12,406 nucleotides of DNA from positions 1-12,406 of the forward strand of contig JAFYAB010000020.1 of assembly GCA_017540945.1 (NCBI GenBank), in the 5' to 3' direction. Positions 1-5,354 of this stretch are shown here, one piece after another. How positions within the stretch are numbered: position 1 is the first letter of the stretch; every line of letters starts with the position of its first letter. Made by a program: the position numbers and the translations under genes. The DNA comes from Oscillospiraceae bacterium. GTDB lineage: Bacteria > Bacillota_A > Clostridia > Oscillospirales > Oscillospiraceae. The notes below the pieces were generated by a model. The model saw nothing but the letters and a program-made list of their open reading frames with translations, did not search any database and was not told where the DNA came from.

Positions 1-681
1 AAATACATGGACGAGCGCGGCATTAAGATGGGCTGGGCCATTGGCGGCATCTGCGGCCCGATGGTCGGGCTGCTGAAGAAGGGCAAGGTCGGCAAGGTCA
101 TCCACCTGCAGGACTTCGGCCTGGAATACGTCAACTCCATCAATCAGACCCCCAACCACTATGAGATGAGCGCTTCCCAGTACGCCAACCCGGCCAACAA
201 GGGCGCCTTCGTCAACAAGCTGGACTTCGTGGTCCTGGCGGCCCTGGAGATCGACACCGGCTTCAACGTCAACGTGCTGACCGGCTCCGACGGCATCCTC
301 CGCGGCGCCCCCGGCGGCCATCCCGACACCGCGGCCGGCTCCAAGTGCTGCATCATCGTCACCCCGCTGACCCGCGGCAGAATGGCCACGGTCTGCGAGC
401 ATGTGGTCACCGTCACCACCCCCGGCGACTGCGTGGACGTCCTCGTCACCGACTTCGGCATCGCGGTCAACCCCCTGCGTCCCGACCTCATCGAGTGCCT
501 GGACAAGGCCGGCATCAAGCACGTCACCATTGAAGAGCTGAAGGAAAAGGCCTACTCCCTGGTGGGCCGTCCCGACGATCTGGAATGGGAAGACAAGGTC
601 GTTGCCGTCCTGGAAGCCCGCGACGGCACCATCCTGGACGTGGTCCGCAAGATCAAGCCCTACACCGTCGATCAGGACTAA
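1..681 (+). CDS. citF: Citrate lyase alpha subunit (citrate CoA-transferase), C-terminal part
   Basis: Partial gene: the frame is open from base 1, so the true start lies upstream, and it ends with TAA at 679-681. The visible part is 226 codons, less than half of a normal CitF of about 510 residues. CitF exchanges the acetyl group on the lyase acyl carrier protein for citrate, giving citryl-ACP, which CitE then cleaves to oxaloacetate; this is cytosolic. Recognition rests on the conserved C-terminal CoA-transferase region: the run beginning ILRGAPGGHPDTAAGSK, followed by the CEHVVTVTTPGDCVDVLVTD stretch and the NPLRPDL segment. The downstream transporter, citC and citXG place it in a citrate fermentation cluster; citD and citE would be expected just upstream, outside the window. 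A hairpin terminator follows 13 bases after the stop. Confidence 0.95.
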   Translation, partial: KYMDERGIKMGWAIGGICGPMVGLLKKGKVGKVIHLQDFGLEYVNSINQTPNHYEMSASQYANPANKGAFVNKLDFVVLAALEIDTGFNVNVLTGSDGILRGAPGGHPDTAAGSKCCIIVTPLTRGRMATVCEHVVTVTTPGDCVDVLVTDFGIAVNPLRPDLIECLDKAGIKHVTIEELKEKAYSLVGRPDDLEWEDKVVAVLEARDGTILDVVRKIKPYTVDQD

Positions 682-693
682 ACACATCAAAAC

Positions 694-730
694 AGCCCTG
701 CCGGAGGCAGTCCCCCCGGCAGGGCTTTTT
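694..730 (+). terminator. Intrinsic terminator or attenuator after citF
   Basis: A perfect 11-bp stem (694-704 with 716-726), loop of 11 bases, runs straight into a T tract at 726-730. It lies between citF and the citrate transporter, which share strand and pathway and have no obvious promoter between them. It may therefore be a partial terminator that lowers transporter, citC and citXG expression relative to the lyase subunits. Confidence 0.8.
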
Positions 731-781
731 GAAAAAAAAAGAAACAAAAAAAAGAAGAGAAAACAGAAAGGAGACTCCTGA

Positions 782-2191
782 ATGAGCAACACCGTTGTAG
801 GTATCCTTGGCCTTATCACCATCATCGCCATTGTGATCACCCTCTTCAAGAGCAAGACCCAGCCCGCCATCGCCTTTATCGTATGGCCCGCCATCCTGGG
901 CTTGGTCCTGGTCATCGCCGGCCGCCACAGCTTTGACGACCTGGCCGCCATGATCAAGGCCGGCTTCAACTCCACCGGTCCCACCGCCGCCCTCTTCGTC
1001 TTCTCCGTCCTCTACTTCGGCATTATGACCGACGCCGGCATGTTCGACGTCATCATCAACAAGCTGATGAAGCTGGTGGGCGACAGCGTCGTGGGCGTCT
1101 GCATTATGACCGCCGTCATCGCCCTCATCGGCCACCTGGACGGCGGCGGCGCCTCCACCTTCTGCATCGTGGTCCCCGCCATGCTGCCCGTCTTCAAGAA
1201 GATGCACATGCGCAAGACCACCCTGCTCCGCATCGCCGTCATCGGCATGGGTGTTCTGAATCTGATGCCCTGGGCCGGCCCCACCATGCGGGCGGCCTCC
1301 GTCCTGGGCATGGAAGCCGGCGCCCTGTGGAAGACCCTTCTGCCCATCCAGATCGCCGGTATCGTTCTGACCCTGGTCCACGCCTTCCTGGCGGGCATCC
1401 AGGAAAAGAAGCGGGGCGCCGGTCTGCACGGCAAGCTGGCCCGGGAAGAGGGCGCCATCGCCCTGGAGGACGGCGAGCAGGTTGCCGCCAATACCTCTGA
1501 CCTGGCCCGTCCCAAGCTCTTCATCTTCAACATCCTGCTGACCCTGGCCGTCATCGCCATGCTGATCTGGGACGTGTTCCCCAGCTATGTGCCCTTCATG
1601 CTGGGCACCGCCATCGCCCTGTTCATGAACTACGGCTTCACCGCCAAGATGCACAAGAAGATCATCAACCTGCACGCGGGTCCCGCCCTGATGATGTGCT
1701 CCACCCTGATGGGCGCCGCCGTCCTCATGGGCATCCTGACCTCCTCCATCGGCGCTGACGGAAAGGTCATCTCCGCCAAGGTCCTGGAGATCCCCGAGGA
1801 CGCCAAGCTTTCCGTGGTCCGCTGCCTGGCCGGTATCGTCTCTGACATCCTGCCCAAGTTCCTGGGTCAGAACCTGCCGCTGGTCATCGGCATCCTGTCC
1901 GTGCCGCTGGCCCTGGCCTTCGACACCGACTCCTACTTCTACGGCATGCTGCCCGTCATGATCGCCATTGGCCAGTCCTTCGGCGTGGAGGCTCTGCCCA
2001 TCGCGGTCGCCATGGTGGTCTGCCGCAACTGCGCCACCTTCATCAGCCCCATGGTCCCGGCTACCCTGCTGGGCACCGGCCTGGCCGAGGTGGACATCAA
2101 GGACCACATCAAGGCGTCCTTCATGTATGTGTGGATCTTCTCCATCATCTGCATGCTGATCGGCGTCGTCTTCGGCATCCTTCCCATCTGA
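782..2191 (+). CDS. CitMHS-family metal-citrate:proton symporter
   Basis: 469-residue polytopic membrane protein. It resembles the CitMHS family, which imports citrate complexed with Mg2+ or Ca2+ together with protons. Visible support: a hydrophobic profile of roughly a dozen membrane segments; the family-like motif GHLDGGGASTF at about residues 117-127; a second charged turn FDTDSYFYGMLP at about 380-391; and SPMVPATLLG at about 422-431. A hydrophilic stretch at about 207-244 is probably the central cytoplasmic loop. The start at 782 is chosen because AAAGGAG at 767-773 sits 8 bases before it. It lies 100 bases after citF, and the ligase citC follows, so citrate uptake is the natural role. 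Related dicarboxylate or gluconate carriers of the same superfamily are the main alternative, less likely in this context. Confidence 0.88.
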   Translation: MSNTVVGILGLITIIAIVITLFKSKTQPAIAFIVWPAILGLVLVIAGRHSFDDLAAMIKAGFNSTGPTAALFVFSVLYFGIMTDAGMFDVIINKLMKLVGDSVVGVCIMTAVIALIGHLDGGGASTFCIVVPAMLPVFKKMHMRKTTLLRIAVIGMGVLNLMPWAGPTMRAASVLGMEAGALWKTLLPIQIAGIVLTLVHAFLAGIQEKKRGAGLHGKLAREEGAIALEDGEQVAANTSDLARPKLFIFNILLTLAVIAMLIWDVFPSYVPFMLGTAIALFMNYGFTAKMHKKIINLHAGPALMMCSTLMGAAVLMGILTSSIGADGKVISAKVLEIPEDAKLSVVRCLAGIVSDILPKFLGQNLPLVIGILSVPLALAFDTDSYFYGMLPVMIAIGQSFGVEALPIAVAMVVCRNCATFISPMVPATLLGTGLAEVDIKDHIKASFMYVWIFSIICMLIGVVFGILPI

Positions 2192-2203
2192 TCGCGAAGC
2201 CCT

Positions 2204-2233
2204 CCCTGCGCCGGGACTCGTCCCGGCGCAGGG
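2204..2233 (+). terminator. GC-rich stem-loop after the citrate transporter
   Basis: A perfect 13-bp stem (2204-2216 with 2221-2233) closes a CTCG tetraloop 12 bases after the transporter stop. No T tract follows (the next bases are AATATCCC), so it may stabilise the mRNA 3' end or pause polymerase rather than terminate fully. Confidence 0.5.
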
Positions 2234-2240
2234 AATATCC

Positions 2241-2298
2241 CAATTGGAAACTGAAAAATGGCAATTGCCCGCAATTGCCATTTTTCAATTTCCAATTG
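2241..2298 (+). repeat. 58-bp near-perfect palindrome in the citC leader
   Basis: Two 28-base arms (2241-2268 and 2271-2298) are reverse complements with one mismatch, separated by CC. Both outer ends are CAATTG, and each arm also carries GCAATTG at the centre. The element is AT-rich against its surroundings, which marks it as inserted or repetitive sequence rather than operon leader. It ends 8 bases before the citC ribosome binding site. In RNA it would form a very long hairpin, possibly an RNase III target. Confidence 0.8.
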
Positions 2299-2306
2299 TT
2301 CCCGCC

Positions 2307-2311
2307 GGAGG
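2307..2311 (+). promoter_or_regulatory. citC ribosome binding site (fixes the start)
   Basis: GGAGG seven bases before ATG 2319. This decides against the longer in-frame reading from TTG 2244, whose first 25 codons would be translated palindrome. Confidence 0.85.
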
Positions 2312-2318
2312 TTCCAAT

Positions 2319-3356
2319 ATGGCTGTCTCTCAGGTATACAAATCGGATAAGCGCACCATGGCAAAGCTCCAGGCCCTGCTCGAAAAGGTGGACATCACCC
2401 TGGACGAGCACCTGGACTACAGCTGCGCGGTCTTCGACGAGGAGGGCGCGCCCATTGCCACGGGCTCGGCCTTCGGCTCCACCCTGCGCTGCTTCGCCGT
2501 GGACCCGGCCCACCAGGGGGAGGGCCTGCTCAACGAGGTCATCACCCACCTGATGGAGGACCGGATGGCGAAGGGATATTACCATCTCTTCGTCTACACC
2601 AAGCCCGGAAGCGCGAAGTTCTTTAAGGACCTGGGCTTCTCCGAGATCGCCGAGGTCCCGGGCTTCCTGAGCTTCCTGGAGAATCGCAGAAACGGCTTCT
2701 CCGGCTATCTGAAGGAGCTCGAACGGACAAAGCGGCCCGGCCAGGCCGCCGCCGTGGTCATGAACGCCAACCCCTTCACCCTGGGCCACCGCTGGCTGAT
2801 CGAGCAGGCGGCCCGGGAGAACGACGTGCTCCACCTCTTCCTGCTCAGCGAGGACGCGGGGCCCATCCCTGCCCCGGTCCGGCATAAGCTGGTCCGGGAT
2901 GGCGTGGCCGATCTGCCCAACGTGGTGATCCACGAGACCGGGGAATATCTGATCTCCTCCGCCACCTTCCCGGGCTATTTCCTCAAATCCGAGGAGAAGA
3001 TCCTGCGGACCCAGGCCCGGCTGGACACGGCCCTCTTCGTCCGCATCGCCCAGGCCCTGGACGTGACGGCCCGCTATGTGGGCAGCGAGCCCCGCTCGGT
3101 GGTGACGGGGATCTACAACGAGGTTTTGAGCGAGGCCCTTCCCGCCCACGGCATCCAGTGCCGCATCCTCCCCCGGAAGGAGCTCCCCGACGGCCGGGTG
3201 ATCTCCGCCTCCGCCGTCCGCCAGGCCATCCACGACGACAAGCTGGATACGGCGGCGGATATGCTCCCCGAGACCACCCTGGCCTATTTCCGCTCCCCCG
3301 AGGCCGCCCCCGTCGTCGCCGCCATCCGCCGGGAGCAGGACGTCATTCATTATTGA
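2319..3356 (+). CDS. citC: [Citrate (pro-3S)-lyase] ligase
   Basis: 345 residues, usual family length. CitC activates citrate lyase by ATP-dependent acetylation of the thiol on the prosthetic group carried by CitD. Domains: an N-terminal GNAT-like part (about 1-125, with the acetyl-CoA-loop-like stretch VDPAHQGEGLLNEV at 61-74 and SAKFFKDLGF at 98-107), then a nucleotidyltransferase domain of the HxGH class. In the latter, NPFTLGHRWLIEQA at about 151-164 supplies the HxGH-type site, and VISASAVRQAI at about 294-304 is the second nucleotide-binding motif. The ATG at 2319 has GGAGG 7 bases upstream. It follows the transporter and precedes citXG, so it belongs to the citrate cluster. A long palindrome sits in its leader and could affect expression. 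Confidence 0.95.
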   Translation: MAVSQVYKSDKRTMAKLQALLEKVDITLDEHLDYSCAVFDEEGAPIATGSAFGSTLRCFAVDPAHQGEGLLNEVITHLMEDRMAKGYYHLFVYTKPGSAKFFKDLGFSEIAEVPGFLSFLENRRNGFSGYLKELERTKRPGQAAAVVMNANPFTLGHRWLIEQAARENDVLHLFLLSEDAGPIPAPVRHKLVRDGVADLPNVVIHETGEYLISSATFPGYFLKSEEKILRTQARLDTALFVRIAQALDVTARYVGSEPRSVVTGIYNEVLSEALPAHGIQCRILPRKELPDGRVISASAVRQAIHDDKLDTAADMLPETTLAYFRSPEAAPVVAAIRREQDVIHY

Positions 3357-3362
3357 TCCACC

Positions 3363-3414
3363 GTAGGTTTGGCCAATGGCCGCCAGCCCGAGGCGGAAGC
3401 GTTCCGTTCAGACC
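3363..3414 (+). repeat. GTAG-headed hairpin tract (type E), mosaic repeat block
   Basis: Begins GTAGG at 3363, seven bases after the citC stop. It contains three small hairpins in a row: GGCC-AAT-GGCC, CCGCC-AGCCCGA-GGCGG and CGGAA-GCG-TTCCG. It abuts the next GTAG element at 3415. No second copy is in the window, so calling it a repeat family member is inference from its architecture and position. Confidence 0.5.
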
Positions 3415-3539
3415 GTAGGGACGAGCAGTGCTCGTCCGGCATTCGGAACGAATGCAATTTGCCGCAGGCAAATCCCGGGAAGAAAGCGGCAGCGAAGGAT
3501 CGCCCTCCGGGCGATTGTTTGCTCCGCAAACCGGACAAG
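3415..3539 (+). repeat. GTAG palindromic element type A, copy 1 (right end missing)
   Basis: 125 bases that align without gaps to 4945-5069. The first 61 bases are identical, and differences cluster in the centre. It carries the same successive hairpins as the copy inside citXG (a 9-bp stem with a 1-base loop, then 6-7-bp stems with mostly 3-base loops). The last hairpin and CTAC end are missing: after GGACAAG at 3533-3539 the sequence switches within a few bases to a type B element. It is free of stops in the citXG frame. Confidence 0.85.
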
Positions 3540-3545
3540 TCGCCC

Positions 3546-3644
3546 GTAGGGGCCGATGCCCACATCGGCCCCACCTACGGATTCGTGCCTGCAAACGTGG
3601 GCGGATGTGGGCATCCGCCCCTACGAAGAAAGGGGCGACTGAAT
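3546..3644 (+). repeat. GTAG palindromic element type B, copy 1, with conserved tail
   Basis: 79-bp unit from GTAG (3546) to CTAC (3624) with inverted ends. The left end forms GGGCCGATG/CATCGGCCC and the right end GGGCGGATG/CATCCGCCC. It has the same length and ends as 12218-12296. Similarity continues past CTAC into a 20-base tail (3625-3644) that matches 12297-12316 at 18 of 20 bases, so the mobile or ancestral unit is probably about 99 bp. The middle is diverged apart from the TGCCTGCA segment. Confidence 0.85.
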
Positions 3645-3701
3645 AGAAACCTTATTACAACCTTATTCCTGATTCCCGATTGCTTTAGATTTGAGGAACC
3701 T

Positions 3702-5225
3702 ATGATCGAACGAGAAATTACACTGACTGAAATACTGATCGCCCGGGAGGATCGCGTTGCGATCCAGAACGCGCTGCTGGAGGAATACCATGTGCCGGTG
3801 GTGTCCTTTACGATGAACATCGCCGGGCCGGTGAAGGTCACGGGGCTGTCCCACCGGGCCTTTCTGTGGGGGATGGAACAGCTCCGGCTGGGCTTTCTCC
3901 AGAACAAGATGAAGGTCCGGAAGGAGTTCTCCCGCCATCTCCCCACCGGGGACGAGGGCTATTTCGCCGTGGACGCCCCCGCGGAGGCCGTCAAGGCCCT
4001 CTGCGTGGAGCTCGAGGAGGCCTCCGCTGCGGGAAGGCTTTACGATATGGACGTGATCGGCACGGAAGGGAAAAAGCTGGAACGCGGTTCGGAACGGCCC
4101 TGCATCGTATGTCATAAACCGGGCCGGGAATGCGCCTCCCGGCGGCTGCATTCCGTGGCGGAGCTGCAACTCTATACAGCCAATCTGTTGCAAGCCGGAC
4201 TTTGGTCCGCTGCCCAAAACAGAGTCAGCGCTCTCGCGACCCAAGCCCTGTTGGACGAGGTGGCCGTCACGCCGAAGCCGGGTCTGGTGGATCGGGCCAA
4301 CAACGGCTCCCATCGGGATATGGATTACTTTACCTTCCAGGCCTCCGCCGCCGCCCTGGCACATTACTGGCGCGGCTGCGTCGGGGTCGGGTTCTTCGAC
4401 CGAAACGTCTCCTCGCCGAACACAGGGAACCAGCCTGTGCCGCCTGCTAAAACCTTTGCGAACCTCCGCCCGCTCGGGAAAAAGGCCGAGCGGGATATGC
4501 TGGCCGCCACCGGGGGCGTCAACACCCACAAGGGGGCCATCTTCACCCTGGGGGTGCTCTGCGGGGCCATCGGGCGGCTCTGGACGGCGGAGGAGGGCTT
4601 CCCTTCGGTTGACATAATTCTTGACGAGGCCGCCGCCATGACCCGGGAGACCCTGGAACGGGAGCTCCCCGCCGCCCGCTGGAATACGGCGGGGGAGGCG
4701 TTATATCAGAAATACGGCGTCCGGGGCATCCGGGGCCAGGTGGCCGACGGGCTCCCCGCCGTGCGGGAGATCGGTCTGCCGGTCTTCCAAAAGCTGCTGG
4801 CCGAGGGCCTGGACCGGAACCACGCCGCCGCCGTGACCCTGCTGCATCTGATCGCCAACGTGGAGGACACGAACCTGCTCCACCGGGGCGGCCCCGAGGG
4901 GGCGAAATGGGCGCGAGAGGCTGCAGGGGCTCTCATAGGTGAATGTAGGGACGAGCAGTGCTCGTCCGGCATTCGGAACGAATGCAATTTGCCGCAGGCA
5001 AATCCTGACGACCGACCGACCGCGAAGGATCGTCCTTCGGGCGATTGTTTGCTCCGCAAACCGGACAAGCAATGCTTGTCCCTACAACCGGATTTGGATG
5101 CCAGGGTGCCGTCCCTGGAGGAGATCGCGGAGCTGGACCGGATGTTCATCGAGCGGAATCTGTCCCCGGGGGGCTGCGCGGATCTGCTGGCGGTCACGCT
5201 GTTTTTGGAGGCTCTGCATTCTTAA
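3702..5225 (+). CDS. citXG: Fused citrate lyase prosthetic-group enzymes CitX-CitG, with an in-frame repeat insertion
   Basis: 507 residues. The CitX part (about 1-165) transfers the phosphoribosyl-dephospho-CoA group to apo-CitD; seen are GRLYDMDVIG (111-120) and the Cys-rich RPCIVCHKPGRECASRRLHS (132-151). The CitG part (about 166-507) makes the triphosphoribosyl-dephospho-CoA precursor from ATP and dephospho-CoA; seen are TPKPGLVDRAN (190-200), LRPLGKKAERDML (255-267), TGGVNTHKGAIF (270-281) and IERNLSPGGCADLL (483-496). Residues 415-461 are encoded by a 141-bp palindromic element; without them the CitG part is about 295 residues, close to the normal length (about 292 in E. coli), and the flanks align with no gain or loss. 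ATG 3702 has GAGG 5 bases before it. The frame stays open to TTG 3369, but that stretch is translated repeat. Such fusions are known elsewhere. Activity with the insert is untested. Confidence 0.92.
   Translation: MIEREITLTEILIAREDRVAIQNALLEEYHVPVVSFTMNIAGPVKVTGLSHRAFLWGMEQLRLGFLQNKMKVRKEFSRHLPTGDEGYFAVDAPAEAVKALCVELEEASAAGRLYDMDVIGTEGKKLERGSERPCIVCHKPGRECASRRLHSVAELQLYTANLLQAGLWSAAQNRVSALATQALLDEVAVTPKPGLVDRANNGSHRDMDYFTFQASAAALAHYWRGCVGVGFFDRNVSSPNTGNQPVPPAKTFANLRPLGKKAERDMLAATGGVNTHKGAIFTLGVLCGAIGRLWTAEEGFPSVDIILDEAAAMTRETLERELPAARWNTAGEALYQKYGVRGIRGQVADGLPAVREIGLPVFQKLLAEGLDRNHAAAVTLLHLIANVEDTNLLHRGGPEGAKWAREAAGALIGECRDEQCSSGIRNECNLPQANPDDRPTAKDRPSGDCLLRKPDKQCLSLQPDLDARVPSLEEIAELDRMFIERNLSPGGCADLLAVTLFLEALHS
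4945..5085 (+). repeat. GTAG palindromic element type A, complete copy inside citXG
   Basis: 141 bp from GTAG (4945) to CTAC (5085), exactly 47 codons. Six hairpins follow one another: 4949-4967 (9-bp stem, 1-base loop), 4969-4985 (7 bp, loop GAA), 4987-5003 (7 bp, loop GCA), one around ATCGTCC-TTC-GGGCGAT (7 bp with one G-T), GTTTGC-TCC-GCAAAC (6 bp), and GGACAAGCA-A-TGCTTGTCC (9 bp). The outer two are inverted relatives of each other (GTAGGGAC...GTCCCTAC), with a G-C pair in one replaced by A-T in the other. No clear target-site duplication is visible (GGTGAAT before, AACCGGA after). It is read in the second codon position at its first base. Confidence 0.9.
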
Positions 5226-5240
5226 AACGTCAGAAAAAGA

Positions 5241-5332
5241 ATGGCGCACACTGTGCGCCGCTACGGAATGGAATATGGCGCACGCTGTGCGCCGCTACGG
5301 AATGGAATATGGCGCACGCTGTGCGCCGCTAC
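5241..5332 (-). repeat. Three tandem 34-bp repeats with GTAG-type hairpins (type D)
   Basis: Copies of a 24-base core at 5241-5264, 5275-5298 and 5309-5332 repeat with a period of 34. Each core holds GGCGCAC-GCT-GTGCGCC (the first copy has ACT in the loop) and ends GCTAC. Read on the - strand each is GTAGC followed by the hairpin, the same design as the other GTAG elements. They fill most of the gap between citXG and the hydrogenase and end 9 bases before its ribosome binding site. Confidence 0.88.
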
Positions 5333-5354
5333 AACATGATCGGAGGACAAACAT

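Noticed and set aside
653..2281. Long open frame on the - strand opposite the citrate transporter
   Set aside because: Its translation is dominated by Gly, Asp, His and Gln runs typical of the antisense of a GC-rich gene with C/G at third positions; no ribosome binding site or known fold.
2244..2318. TTG-started 25-codon extension of citC
   Set aside because: It is translated palindrome; ATG 2319 has a GGAGG at the right distance and gives the usual CitC N-terminus.
3363..3644. CRISPR-like array
   Set aside because: No regularly spaced direct repeats with unique spacers; the pieces are different palindromes, and no cas gene is present.
4381..4455. Possible second small insertion in CitG (residues about 231-254), with a CACAGG/CCTGTG hairpin at 4421-4439
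   Set aside because: The loop is only about 10 residues longer than in E. coli CitG, the stem is 6 bp, and no other copy is in the window; normal loop variation is enough.
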